Shown here piece after piece: positions 8,673 to 17,341 of a stretch of DNA of 64,000 nt. The translations under genes were made by a program, and so were the position numbers. The stretch covers positions 248,001 to 312,000 of the forward strand of contig UCNE01000015.1 of NCBI GenBank assembly GCA_900473685.1, read 5' to 3'. The first letter of the stretch is position 1. Each line of letters begins with the position of its first letter. Source of the DNA: Hyphomicrobiales bacterium (GTDB lineage: Bacteria > Pseudomonadota > Alphaproteobacteria > Rhizobiales > Rhizobiaceae). Below the pieces are notes generated by a model, which had not been told where the DNA came from, ran no database searches, and was given only the letters and a program-made list of their open reading frames with translations.

Positions 8673-9641
8673 CTAAAGAGAGGCGAGGAGGCGTGCGCGG
8701 GTCGGCTCGTCGACAAAGGCAGCCTCGATTGCCGTACGGGTCATGCCGTTGATCTCGCCGTCGGAAAAACCCATCACCTGCGAGGCAATTTCATATTCCT
8801 GCTTCAGCGATGTGTGGAAGAACGGCGGATCGTCGGAATTGAGCGTCACCCGGCACCCGGCCTCATGAAGCGCGCGCAGCGGATGTGCGGCAAAGTCCGG
8901 GAACACCTGCAGCGACACATTGGAGCCCGGGCAGGTTTCGAGCACCACGCCTTCGTCTGCGATCCGCTTCACGAGGTTTGCATCCTCGATGGCGCGGACG
9001 CCGTGGCTGATGCGCGAGGGCCGCACATGATCGAGCGCATCGCGCACGCTGAAGGCGCCAGCCATTTCGCCGGCATGGATGGTCAGGCCGAGACCGCAAT
9101 CCCGGGCAATATCGAAAGCGCCCGAGAAATCGGCGACCGTGTGCATCCGCTCGTCGCCGGCAAGGTTGAAGCCGGTAACCAGCGGATGTTCGCGCTTGGC
9201 CGCATAGAGCGCGGTACGCTCTGCCGCTTCTGGCCCCATGTGGCGGATGATGGTGATGATCATCCGGCCCTCGATGCCGGTCTTTTCTTTGGCGGCCGTG
9301 ATACCGGCGGCAAGCCCGCGGATATAGGCGTCGCTGCCGATGCCGATCGTGTTGCCGTGGTCGGGCGAAACGATGATCTCGCTGTAGATCGTACCCGCCG
9401 CGGCGAGTTCGGTCAGATAGGTCTCGGCCAGAAGCGCATAATCGTCTTCCGTGCGGAAAAGTTCGGCAACGGCGTCATAGCATTTCAGGAATTCGCTGAA
9501 ATTGGCCCAGACATAGGCCCCGTCCTTGATGATGCCGCTGATATCGACATTGTATTTTTTTGCCATGATCAGGGCGAGCGCCGGCTGGGCTGCACCTTCG
9601 ATATGGCAATGCAGCTCGGCCTTCTTCAGATATGCGGTCAC
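8673..9641 (-). CDS. add: Adenosine deaminase
   Basis: This zinc hydrolase converts adenosine and deoxyadenosine to inosine and deoxyinosine, which feed the phosphorylase encoded across the locus. It is 322 residues. Zinc ligands appear as H11-C-H13 in ELHCHIEG, then HAGE for the catalytic glutamate and SDDPPFF near the C-terminus. The start overlaps the deoB stop by four bases (9638-9641), showing co-translation. It may belong to the adenine-deaminase-like side of the family, but the intact HAGE and SDDP motifs fit adenosine deaminase best. Confidence 0.9.
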   Translation of the reverse strand: MTAYLKKAELHCHIEGAAQPALALIMAKKYNVDISGIIKDGAYVWANFSEFLKCYDAVAELFRTEDDYALLAETYLTELAAAGTIYSEIIVSPDHGNTIGIGSDAYIRGLAAGITAAKEKTGIEGRMIITIIRHMGPEAAERTALYAAKREHPLVTGFNLAGDERMHTVADFSGAFDIARDCGLGLTIHAGEMAGAFSVRDALDHVRPSRISHGVRAIEDANLVKRIADEGVVLETCPGSNVSLQVFPDFAAHPLRALHEAGCRVTLNSDDPPFFHTSLKQEYEIASQVMGFSDGEINGMTRTAIEAAFVDEPTRARLLASL

Positions 9642-10858
9642 AGAAAACTTCTCCCATGCAGACCCGGGGCAAGACCCAGATGTTTGGCGATCGTCTCGCC
9701 GATCCCGGCAAAGCTCGGCAAAACGCCGATCGAACGGGTGCGGATACCGGGTCCGAAGACGAGGATCGGCACGCGTTCACGGGTATGATCGGTGCCGCGC
9801 CAGGTCGGATCACAACCATGGTCGGCGGTGAGGATGACGATGTCGCCGGGTTTCAGCTTGCGGTCCAGATCCGGCAGCCGCTGGTCGAAGGCTTCAAGGG
9901 CGGCGGCATAACCCGGCACATCGCGGCGATGGCCGTAGAGCATGTCGAAATCGACGAAATTGGTGAAAACCAGATCGCCATCCTCGGCTTCGTCCATGGC
10001 TTTCAGTGTCGCCTCAAACAGTTCCATATTGCCGTTGGCCTTGATCGTGCGGCCAATGCCCTGATGGGCGAAGATATCGGCGATCTTGCCGACGGCGTGC
10101 ACGGTGCGTCCGGCTTCCTTCAGGCGATCGAGCAAGGTCGGCTCCGGGGGCAGCACAGAATAGTCGCGGCGATTGCCGGTGCGGACGAAATCCTTTGGCG
10201 TGCTGCCGGTGAAGGGCCGGGCGATGACACGGCCGATACTATAATCGTCGAGCAGGCGGCGCACGACGTGGCAGAATTCCAGGAGCCGCTCAAGGCCGAA
10301 GGAATGCTCGTGCGCGGCGATCTGGAAGACGGAATCCGACGACGTGTAGCAGATCGGCTTGCCGGTGCGCATGTGCTCTTCGCCATACCGCTCGATGATA
10401 TCGGTGCCTGGCGCATGGCAATTGCCGAGAATACCGGGGACACCACCTTCGCGGCAGATCGCTTCGACCAGTTCCGCCGGGAAGGCGTCACCTTCGGCGG
10501 GGAAGTACCCCCAGTCGAATCGCACCGGTGTCCCGGCAATTTCCCAGTGGCCGGAGGGGGTGTCCTTGCCACGCGAGACTTCGCTTGCGGCGCCGTAAAG
10601 CCCGAACACGCGCTCCGGCAGCGGCATGCCGGCAGGCAAGCGTTTATTGGCGAGCTTTGCCGCATGCAACAGGCCGAGCGCCGACATGTTGGGGAGAGTC
10701 AGCGGCCCTTCGCGCACGCCCTCCCGGTCACCAGCGCCAGCCGCGCAGAATTCGGCGATATGACCGAGCGTATCGGCGCCATCGTCGCCGAATTCGGAAG
10801 CGTCAGGCGCTCCGCCAATGCCGAAGGAATCAAGAACGAACAGAAAGGCACGCGCCAT
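9638..10858 (-). CDS. deoB: Phosphopentomutase
   Basis: This enzyme interconverts (deoxy)ribose 1- and 5-phosphates, linking the phosphorylases to DeoC and the pentose phosphate pathway. At 406 residues it has the normal DeoB length. The alkaline-phosphatase-like metal site starts with D10 in [13 protein letters not shown], and the C-terminal metal motif [18 protein letters not shown] is present. The cap domain lies between. It is the first gene of the minus-strand operon; a TTGATC-N18-TATTTG pair around 10890-10925 on the minus strand is a weak promoter candidate. Confidence 0.95.
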   Translation of the reverse strand: MARAFLFVLDSFGIGGAPDASEFGDDGADTLGHIAEFCAAGAGDREGVREGPLTLPNMSALGLLHAAKLANKRLPAGMPLPERVFGLYGAASEVSRGKDTPSGHWEIAGTPVRFDWGYFPAEGDAFPAELVEAICREGGVPGILGNCHAPGTDIIERYGEEHMRTGKPICYTSSDSVFQIAAHEHSFGLERLLEFCHVVRRLLDDYSIGRVIARPFTGSTPKDFVRTGNRRDYSVLPPEPTLLDRLKEAGRTVHAVGKIADIFAHQGIGRTIKANGNMELFEATLKAMDEAEDGDLVFTNFVDFDMLYGHRRDVPGYAAALEAFDQRLPDLDRKLKPGDIVILTADHGCDPTWRGTDHTRERVPILVFGPGIRTRSIGVLPSFAGIGETIAKHLGLAPGLHGRSFL

Positions 10859-11018
10859 GAACCACCCAGTATGCTGCCGGATCGACAGAACAAATACACC
10901 TTTTCATTCCACGCGATCAACGTAGAGGTGAAAGTGCGCAGAAATACTCCGAGGCCGTACCTGTTGTAAATGGCCAACTGGCCGCCTGGTTACAGTTCGG
11001 GCTGCGATGGTCGTGTTG

Positions 11019-11621
11019 TTACTTGAAGGCCGGGCAATCACTGCATTTTATCTCGGTGCCGACGCGCTGGCGGAAATAGGCGGTTTTGGAGATGTCGATG
11101 GAATTCACCGTGCTTTTGGAGAGCCCGGGCGCAAAGAGCAGTATTTCGTGTGGAACCACCAGTTCCGACCGCACGATGAAGGTGTTTACGGCGGAAATGT
11201 CGCTTGGCATCTTGACGGTCGAGCCCGCCTTGTACGGCGCAGCGCCCGCCTGGTCATAGGACCAGGCCACTTCGCCGAGGCCGGGAGCAGTCATCTTTAT
11301 GCCGGTCATCTTCAGCGTGTATTCGCCTATCTCGAAAGGTGACATGACGCTTTGGGTGACCGCTTTCATGCCGTCCAGGCTGGCTTTGTCGACGCTTGGC
11401 ATCTGTGTCAGCACGTCGGCCACGGTGCTGGAGGCGCGCGAGACCTTGCGGGCGATGTTGAAGCCGACCGAGATCTCGAAGCAACCGATATAAGCCATGA
11501 TCAACAGGGGGGCGATGATCGCAAATTCGATTGCTCCCGTTCCCTTCCGGTCGCGCCAGAAGGCGTGGAGAGCCTCCAACTTCCAGGAAAGCAATATCTT
11601 GTGGTAACGCATCGCCATCAT
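11019..11621 (-). CDS. TadE-like pseudopilin of the Tad/Ctp pilus system
   Basis: This 200-residue protein has a basic N-terminus followed by a prepilin-like segment, KGTGAIEFAIIAPLL, whose G-A-I-E-F pattern matches TadE/TadG pseudopilins processed by the prepilin peptidase. A long hydrophobic helix and then a periplasmic domain follow; two cysteines (C-S-D-C) lie near the C-terminus. The ribosome binding site AGGAA lies next to the stop of the upstream TadG-like gene, suggesting coupled translation. It is divergent from the main tad operon but clearly part of the same locus. Confidence 0.82.
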   Translation of the reverse strand: MMAMRYHKILLSWKLEALHAFWRDRKGTGAIEFAIIAPLLIMAYIGCFEISVGFNIARKVSRASSTVADVLTQMPSVDKASLDGMKAVTQSVMSPFEIGEYTLKMTGIKMTAPGLGEVAWSYDQAGAAPYKAGSTVKMPSDISAVNTFIVRSELVVPHEILLFAPGLSKSTVNSIDISKTAYFRQRVGTEIKCSDCPAFK

Positions 11622-11630
11622 GGCTGTTCC

Positions 11631-12173
11631 TCAGTAGCTTTCCGTGCGGAAAGCGGCCGTTGCCACCATCAGGTAGTCGTTCGGCATGCTGCTTCCAGCC
11701 GGGCGCAGATTGGTAATGTAGGGGCGCACGAGATCGGTGATGACTTCCCAGCGATAATAGGCGCGCACGATGGTGATGGTGGTCGGTCCGCCCGGGTCGA
11801 ATTTGAAGCTGCTGGTGTCGAGATCGCCATCCTTCCGCGGAAGAGCGCTGGGAATTTGAGAAAAGTCCGTGAAGCTTCGGACATCGATAAATAGTTTCGA
11901 GGGGATTTTAGCTTCGGTTGCCGAACAGGTCATGATGATCGAAATTTCATCGCAGAAGGCTTTGCGGAATGCTTCCGGGGTGGTCTTGGCCAACGTAATC
12001 TCGCCGGTTCGTACCTTGCGGGCCATCGTATCGGTGGCGTTGGCGAGAAGCTGTTCAGCCGTGAACGCCGTGAATGTCTCAAGCGAAGCGAAAATGACCA
12101 TCATGAACGGCAAAGCGAGAAGCGCGAATTCAATTGCCGATGTGCCGGATTTGTCTTTGAACAAACGCCGCAT
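11631..12173 (-). CDS. TadE/TadG-like pseudopilin of the Tad/Ctp pilus system
   Basis: The start at 12173 gives 180 residues beginning MRRLFKDKSG, preceded by an AAAGGTGG ribosome binding site; the frame is open to an ATG at 12251, which would add 26 residues of poor family fit. The prepilin-like motif KSGTSAIEFALLALPFM precedes a hydrophobic helix, and the rest is predicted periplasmic. It is expected to be a minor pseudopilin or assembly anchor. It is followed after nine bases by the TadE-like gene. Confidence 0.8.
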   Translation of the reverse strand: MRRLFKDKSGTSAIEFALLALPFMMVIFASLETFTAFTAEQLLANATDTMARKVRTGEITLAKTTPEAFRKAFCDEISIIMTCSATEAKIPSKLFIDVRSFTDFSQIPSALPRKDGDLDTSSFKFDPGGPTTITIVRAYYRWEVITDLVRPYITNLRPAGSSMPNDYLMVATAAFRTESY

Positions 12174-12437
12174 CAGGCCACCTTTGGGCTTCCGGGAATG
12201 AGAATCGTCGATCCCGCCTAAAGCAGCGTCTTCACTAGGGTTGTTGAACATCTCGCCATTCCGCCATGCGCCATACGATGAGGCACATTAGGAGGCGACT
12301 GTTGATATTTCGTATGCAGCGGCGGGTATAATTTGAACGGAAACGCTTACCGGATGATAAGAATTGGCGGCAAGATCTTGCCGTGCATACGCTCTGTGCC
12401 GTTGCCCGCTCGTGTAGGCCCGCGATGACGAGGCTCT

Positions 12438-12863
12438 TCAGTTAGCGACAGCTGTCTTTTGGGTTGCGTGTTCTTCGCAATTGGGGGTGCAGGAAAGCAC
12501 GGAGCGAACTGTCTGGCGGAACACGCGCACCGTATTTCCTTCGTCGATCGAGACCAGAATACGCTCGTCGACGATGGCATTTCCGTCCGTATCGATAATC
12601 ACAAGGTTCGTCGTGCCGAACGAGCGCCCCGTCAGCACAATGGTTTTGGCATCGGCTACCGTGGCATCTGCGACATCAGAATTGCCGATGATGACCTTGC
12701 TGACCGGCCGGTCGAGCTTCAACACGCGCGCCTGATTCATGAAAACGTTCAACATCCCGTCGGCAGCGGCAGCCGGGGGTGCCGAAAACGAAATGCTGGA
12801 AGCCAGAATTGCGAAGGCCGTGGTCAGCAACCGGGCGCCGATGGCTGTGTTTTGCAAGTTCAT
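12438..12863 (-). CDS. Stand-alone secretin N-terminal domain protein (CpaC N-domain-like)
   Basis: The start at 12863 (141 residues, AGGA site upstream) gives a clear signal peptide ending near ...PPAAAADG. The mature part (RVLKLDRPVSKVIIGNSDVADATV, GRSFGTTNLVIID) closely resembles the first domain of CpaC, which in this window reads IKLGLNKAVVIDLP... and GKMVGQTNIFVFG. It has no secretin beta domain. A short Cys-containing tail (SCTPNCEE) follows. A periplasmic helper of the pilus secretin is a reasonable inference; its exact role is unknown. The frame extends to an ATG at 12896. Confidence 0.75.
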   Translation of the reverse strand: MNLQNTAIGARLLTTAFAILASSISFSAPPAAAADGMLNVFMNQARVLKLDRPVSKVIIGNSDVADATVADAKTIVLTGRSFGTTNLVIIDTDGNAIVDERILVSIDEGNTVRVFRQTVRSVLSCTPNCEEHATQKTAVAN

Positions 12864-13179
12864 GGCTGTGTCCTGATGATGAGAGTGCCCAAGCATCCTA
12901 TGGTTTGGTGAATGAAGCGTTAATCTGCATCATCAACAGCGGCCAAGTGTATTCACTCTGCGATATATTGGCCAAGGATCTGGGCTTTCCCGAAAAATAT
13001 TGTATTTTATACTTCGCGTTATTCGCTTTTTTACCATCAATACGGGTGGCGGGCGTTAACATATTGGTAACTCTTTTCCTTAAGCGAATTGAAATTCACG
13101 AACTGTAGGTTCTGGTCATCCGATCAACGGAAACAGTTGGCGGAAGTGCTGAACAAACAAGTGAAGTAGGAGAGATACC
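12864..13179. promoter_or_regulatory. Divergent promoter region before the pilin gene, with a CtrA-like site
   Basis: This 316-base AT-rich gap separates the minus-strand Tad accessory genes from the pilin gene and contains no supportable ORF. TTAA-CATATTG-GTAAC (13056-13071) differs by one base from the CtrA consensus TTAA-N7-TTAAC known from alphaproteobacteria and lies about 110 bases before the pilin ATG. No good sigma-70 pair is evident, as is common for activator-dependent promoters. A TAGGAGAG ribosome binding site sits at 13167-13174. Confidence 0.45.
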
Positions 13180-13365
13180 ATGACCAAGATTTTCGCACGT
13201 TTCATGAAGGATGAGTCCGGCGCGACCGCGATCGAATACGGCCTGATCGCTGCCCTCATCTCCGTCGCCCTGATCACCGGTGCCACGGCCCTGGGCAGCG
13301 CGCTTAATACGCAGTTCGTATCGTTGGGCACAAAGATGGGCGCTGCAAACGCTGCAAACCCGTAA
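13180..13365 (+). CDS. ctpA: Flp/Fap-type major pilin subunit
   Basis: This 61-residue type IVb pilin has a short leader ending at G14 and the Flp motif A15-T-A-I-E19-Y-G, where E19 becomes Glu5 of the mature pilin. The hydrophobic assembly helix follows at once. The mature protein is about 47 residues, normal for Flp pilins. It is followed by its own strong terminator, which allows pilin to be made in excess over the assembly genes. The name follows the Agrobacterium ctp nomenclature; pilA or flp are synonyms. Confidence 0.93.
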   Translation: MTKIFARFMKDESGATAIEYGLIAALISVALITGATALGSALNTQFVSLGTKMGAANAANP

Positions 13366-13390
13366 TATCGGCGTCAAGTATTCAGAGTTG

Positions 13391-13422
13391 AAAGCCGTCC
13401 CTTGAAAAGGGGACGGCTTTTT
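13391..13422 (+). terminator. Intrinsic terminator after the pilin gene
   Basis: AAAGCCGTCCC (13391-13401) and GGGACGGCTTT (13410-13420) form a perfect 11-bp stem with an 8-base loop, followed by further T residues. It lies 26 bases after the pilin stop and before the prepilin peptidase gene, so it would uncouple pilin from the downstream genes. Confidence 0.9.
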
Positions 13423-13499
13423 AAATAGTCAGCCGGAATATTTACCGTCGATTAGAGAAGCGCGGCTAAATTGGATCTCTGCAGTTCTGGAGAAAGCAC

Positions 13500-14012
13500 A
13501 TGACTGAAGCAATTATCTTCGTCATATTTCCTTTATGTCTGGCATTTTCTGCGTTATCCGATCTTTTTACAATGACCATCCCTAATAGGGTGTCAGCAAT
13601 ATTGCTCGGTACCTTCGTCTTGGTCGCGCCGATGGTTGGTCTTGGACTTCCAGCAATTGGCATGCACCTCGCCGCCGGCTTGATTGTCTTCGCCGTGTGC
13701 TTCACCCTCTTTGCACTGAACATCATGGGTGGCGGTGATGCCAAGCTTTTGACGGCAAGCGCCGTCTGGTTCGGTCTGAATGCTTCGCTGATGGAATTTC
13801 TGATCTACGTGTCGTTCTTCGGCGGTCTCGTAACGCTCCTGATCCTGATGATGCGCAAGCAGGAAAATGCTATCCTTGCATCCGGGCTTCCAGTGCCGCA
13901 TTTGTTGTTCACGGCCAATAAAATCCCTTATGGCGTTGCGATCGGGCTGGGTGGCTTTCTTGCGTATCCATCATCGCCGCTCATGATGGCCGCACTAGCC
14001 CGCTTGCATTAA
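13500..14012 (+). CDS. cpaA: Prepilin peptidase of the Tad system (CpaA/TadV)
   Basis: This 170-residue membrane aspartic protease cleaves the Flp prepilin and pseudopilin leaders. It is the short type A24 class without the methylase domain. The two catalytic aspartates are D21 (SALSDLFTMTIPN) and D80 in MGGGDAK, the GxGD motif. Several transmembrane helices are evident. It follows the pilin terminator, so it needs either read-through or its own promoter. Confidence 0.92.
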   Translation: MTEAIIFVIFPLCLAFSALSDLFTMTIPNRVSAILLGTFVLVAPMVGLGLPAIGMHLAAGLIVFAVCFTLFALNIMGGGDAKLLTASAVWFGLNASLMEFLIYVSFFGGLVTLLILMMRKQENAILASGLPVPHLLFTANKIPYGVAIGLGGFLAYPSSPLMMAALARLH

Positions 14013-14096
14013 TCTCTTTGCTCCATCTTGAACCAACTGCGTTCGTTGCGTGGTACACGCGGAGTGTTCCCAGCACCTTTCTGGTGCAAATCATTT

Positions 14097-14132
14097 GTTA
14101 ACCACGAATGTAAGTGGTCCGTTAACTATAAT
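14097..14132 (+). promoter_or_regulatory. Candidate promoter for the cpaB-tadC operon
   Basis: In the 177-base gap after cpaA a perfect TATAAT (14127-14132) is immediately preceded by GTTAAC (14121-14126), and a second GTTAAC lies 24 bases upstream (14097-14102). The -35 position is poor. Paired GTTAAC blocks next to a good -10 are reminiscent of CtrA-type activation, but the exact spacing does not match the full consensus. Confidence 0.4.
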
Positions 14133-14189
14133 TACACCAATTCCTGATCAATCTGCAGCGGGCATATTCTCGGGCTGCAGGGAAAGATC

Positions 14190-15002
14190 ATGAAACCGGT
14201 GCGCGTTATTATTCTGGCAGTGGCTGTCGCATCGGCAGGGCTGGCCGGATTCCTGGCACTCAAGCTGACCAGCGGCAAGACCGTTGTCACCACAGCCGAG
14301 CCAGTGATCGAGCGCGAACCGACCGTCAATGTCCTCGTTGCCAGCAAGAGCCTGCCCGTGGGCTCGAGGCTTGATCCAGATGCCGTGCACTGGATTTCCT
14401 GGCCCAAAGACGGCATCGTCGAAGGGTTGATCACCGAAGAGCTTCGCCCGAATGCAGTGAACGATCTCCAGGGCGTCGTCGTCCGCCTGCCGATTTTCAA
14501 CGGTGAACCGGTGCGTCAGGAAAAGATCGCCGATTCGTCGAGCCGGATCATGTCGTCGCTGCTGCCGGCCGGCAAGCGCGCGGTCGCCACTGAAATTACC
14601 GTTGCGACCGGTGCAGGCGGCTTCATCCTGCCGAACGATCGCGTTGACGTCATCATGGTTCGCAAGGACCAGGACAATTTCCTGACGGAAACCGTTCTCA
14701 GCAATGTCCGCGTGCTCGCCATCGACCAGCAGGTCGAGGAAAAGGAAGACGGCTCGAAATCGGTGGTCGGAACGACGGCCACACTGGAGCTGACACCGGA
14801 TCAGTCGAAGGTCATGACAGTGGCCCAGCAGATGGCGGAACGCCTGTCGCTGGTGCTGCGCAGCGTCGCGGATGCACAGGAGCCGGATACGATCGGGGCA
14901 GACTATCTGCTGAGCGGCGATGGGCGTCCGTCCATCCAGGTCATCAAATCGGGCTCTATCGTCAAAAGCGATGACAGCTCATCCATGAATCAAGCGAAAT
15001 GA
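14190..15002 (+). CDS. cpaB: Flp pilus assembly protein CpaB/RcpC
   Basis: This 270-residue protein has an N-terminal membrane anchor (residues 5-25) and a periplasmic SAF-like domain (VNVLVASKSLPVGSRLDPDAVHW) that is the CpaB/RcpC hallmark. It is thought to support or gate the outer-membrane secretin. Its stop overlaps the cpaC start by ATGA (14999-15002). It probably heads the operon that runs to tadC. Confidence 0.92.
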   Translation: MKPVRVIILAVAVASAGLAGFLALKLTSGKTVVTTAEPVIEREPTVNVLVASKSLPVGSRLDPDAVHWISWPKDGIVEGLITEELRPNAVNDLQGVVVRLPIFNGEPVRQEKIADSSSRIMSSLLPAGKRAVATEITVATGAGGFILPNDRVDVIMVRKDQDNFLTETVLSNVRVLAIDQQVEEKEDGSKSVVGTTATLELTPDQSKVMTVAQQMAERLSLVLRSVADAQEPDTIGADYLLSGDGRPSIQVIKSGSIVKSDDSSSMNQAK

Positions 15003-16543
15003 TGTGTGAGCGGGAGCGGAACGTGAAGCGGATCGGAAACAAATTTCGGAGCTCGGTCGCAGGTGGACTGGCCTTTTGTTTGGCGTTTTCGGGCCTGCCA
15101 GCCGGAACATTCGTTGCGGAAGCGGCTTCTCAGTCACTGGTGCGCATCGTCGACAGCGGACCCGGCGTCAAGAAAACCATCAAACTGGGGCTGAACAAGG
15201 CCGTCGTCATCGATCTGCCCACCGATGCGCACGACATCCTCGTCGCCGATCCGATGTTGGCGGATGCCGTGACGCGTACCTCGCGCCGCATCTATCTGTT
15301 CGGAAAAATGGTCGGCCAGACAAATATTTTCGTCTTCGGTCCCGGTGGTGAGGAAATCGTCAGTCTCGATCTGGAGATCGAGCGCGATATTTCCGGCCTC
15401 GAGACCAATCTCCGCCGTTTCCTGCCCGATTCCGACATCAAGGTCGAAATCATCTCGGACAACATCGTTTTGACCGGCACGGTGCGAACGCCACTGGATT
15501 CCACTCGCGTCGAGGAGCTTGCACAGGCCTTCATCAAGGGCGGTGAGGCAACGACGCGCAACATTACCGCCCAAGGCAACAACGGCGATGCTGATATCTT
15601 TGCCGAGCGCCGCCAGGTTTCGCAGATCGTCAATCTTCTGAGGATCGACGGCGAAGATCAGGTGATGCTCAAGGTCACCGTGGCCGAGGTGTCGCGCCAG
15701 GTTCTCAAGCAGCTCGGCTTCAGCGGCTCGATCAGGAGCTCGACCAGCGGTAACGGAATCACCTTCAGAAACCCGGCCAATCTTGGCAACGCCGTCAGCG
15801 CGTTTGCATCCCAGATCAGCGGCGCCATCGGTTCGGGCTCGATGGGCTTTACCAGCTATTTCAATGCAATGGAGCAGGCCGGTGTGATGCGGACGCTGGC
15901 AGAGCCGAGCCTGACAGCGATTTCCGGCAAGAAGGCTAGCTTCTCGGTTGGTGGCGAGTATCGCCTGCCATCTGAACAGGAAATCGACGAGAAGGGCACT
16001 TTGAAGCGAACCGTCGAAACCGTCGAATATGGGATCGGACTGGATTTTACCCCGGTTGTTCTGGGGCCGGGCCGGATCAGTCTGGAGATTGCAACCGAGG
16101 TTTCGGAGCCGACATTCGAAGGATCCGTTGTCAATGGTAATGCGGTAAACGCTCCTGGCCAGACCTATATGTCGATCCGCCGCCGCAAGGCATCGACCAG
16201 CGTCGAGCTGCCCTCCGGTGGCTCCATCGTGATCGGTGGTCTTGTCCAGGACGATATCCGCCAGGCCATGTCCGGCCTTCCCGGCGTCTCAAAAATTCCG
16301 GTCTTCGGCACACTGTTCCGCTCCAAGGATTTTGTTCGCAACGAGACTGAGCTGGTCATCATCGCAACGCCTTACCTGGTTCAGCCGGTTGCGCGCGGTG
16401 ACCTGTCGCGTCCGGATGACAATTTCAATCCGACCGACGATCTGTCCAGCGCATTTCTTGGCGAAGTCAATCGTATCTACGGCACCCGTCAAGCCGCCCC
16501 CACCGGGCAGTATCACGGCAATGTCGGCTTCATTTACAAATAG
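14999..16543 (+). CDS. cpaC: Outer-membrane secretin of the Tad pilus (CpaC/RcpA)
   Basis: This 514-residue secretin forms the outer-membrane pore for the pilus. A signal peptide spans about residues 17-41. An N-terminal pilus domain follows (IKLGLNKAVVIDLPTDAHDILVADP region, split here only as description), then a BON-like region and the C-terminal secretin domain, with VELPSGGSIVIGGLVQ near residue 402. The start at 14999 overlaps cpaB; a GTG at 15023 with a nearby purine-rich site would place the signal peptide closer to the N-terminus and is a fair alternative. Confidence 0.93.
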   Translation: MMCERERNVKRIGNKFRSSVAGGLAFCLAFSGLPAGTFVAEAASQSLVRIVDSGPGVKKTIKLGLNKAVVIDLPTDAHDILVADPMLADAVTRTSRRIYLFGKMVGQTNIFVFGPGGEEIVSLDLEIERDISGLETNLRRFLPDSDIKVEIISDNIVLTGTVRTPLDSTRVEELAQAFIKGGEATTRNITAQGNNGDADIFAERRQVSQIVNLLRIDGEDQVMLKVTVAEVSRQVLKQLGFSGSIRSSTSGNGITFRNPANLGNAVSAFASQISGAIGSGSMGFTSYFNAMEQAGVMRTLAEPSLTAISGKKASFSVGGEYRLPSEQEIDEKGTLKRTVETVEYGIGLDFTPVVLGPGRISLEIATEVSEPTFEGSVVNGNAVNAPGQTYMSIRRRKASTSVELPSGGSIVIGGLVQDDIRQAMSGLPGVSKIPVFGTLFRSKDFVRNETELVIIATPYLVQPVARGDLSRPDDNFNPTDDLSSAFLGEVNRIYGTRQAAPTGQYHGNVGFIYK

Positions 16544-16555
16544 GCGGGAGGGAAC

Positions 16556-17311
16556 ATGACAACTCGGATTTTCCTCAACCGCGAGATGAAAAGGCACACG
16601 ATCATGCGGCCAAACACTTTTGCAGGTCCGGTCCGTCTTGCGCGCCTATTGGCGATCGGCGCCTTGCTGGTGGCCGGGACAAGCCTTGCCGGATGTGCCA
16701 GGGACAATATGTCAACGGGCGCGTTGCCCGATGACTACCGGACACGCCATCCGATCGTGATCGCCGAAGCCGAACACGCCATCGATGTGCCGGTGGGAGC
16801 CAGCGATAGGCACCTGACCAAGGGCGCGCGCGATGTCATCCGCGGCTTCGCCCAGAGCTACACCAATTCCGCCACCGGCACGGTTCAGATTCTGCTGCCG
16901 CGCGGGTCCGCCAATGCCAGCGCCGCATCTGCATTGCGCAAGGAAATCCGTGGCACCCTCGTCGGGGCCGGGATACCGGCGAACCGGTTGGTTGAGGTCA
17001 CCTATCAGGCGGATCCTTCTGGTGATGCAGCGCCGGTGCGGCTGAGCTACACGGCGATTACCGCAAAGACCGCCCCTTGCGGCAACTGGCCGAAGGATCT
17101 GGTCTCCAATACGATCCAGAACAAGAACTACGAAAACTTCGGTTGCGCCAGCCAGGCGAACCTTGCTGCGCAAATTGCCAATCCGTTGGATCTGCTCGGT
17201 CCGCGCGCCATGTCGCCGATCGATGCCGTCCAGCGCGGCAAGGTGATCAGTGACTACCGCGGGATTGACTCTGGCAGTGGCGAGCCTGGCCCCACGATCA
17301 ACTTCAACTGA
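16556..17311 (+). CDS. cpaD: Tad pilus lipoprotein CpaD
   Basis: This 251-residue protein has a lipobox LAGC with the lipidated Cys at residue 47 and a periplasmic CpaD domain containing GASDRHLTKGARDVIRGF. CpaD proteins are outer-membrane lipoproteins that help the secretin. The start is supported by a GGGAGGGAAC ribosome binding site; a later ATG (16604) would give a more usual signal-peptide length. Conserved TAPCGNWP and the FGCASQANLAAQIANP block are typical of the family. Confidence 0.92.
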   Translation: MTTRIFLNREMKRHTIMRPNTFAGPVRLARLLAIGALLVAGTSLAGCARDNMSTGALPDDYRTRHPIVIAEAEHAIDVPVGASDRHLTKGARDVIRGFAQSYTNSATGTVQILLPRGSANASAASALRKEIRGTLVGAGIPANRLVEVTYQADPSGDAAPVRLSYTAITAKTAPCGNWPKDLVSNTIQNKNYENFGCASQANLAAQIANPLDLLGPRAMSPIDAVQRGKVISDYRGIDSGSGEPGPTINFN

Positions 17312-17341
17312 CACATCCGGCCGGTTTGACGGGATAGAACA

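Noticed and set aside
9632-10969. 445-residue plus-strand ORF over deoB
   Set aside because: deoB on the other strand has all catalytic motifs; this frame has none and is a shadow.
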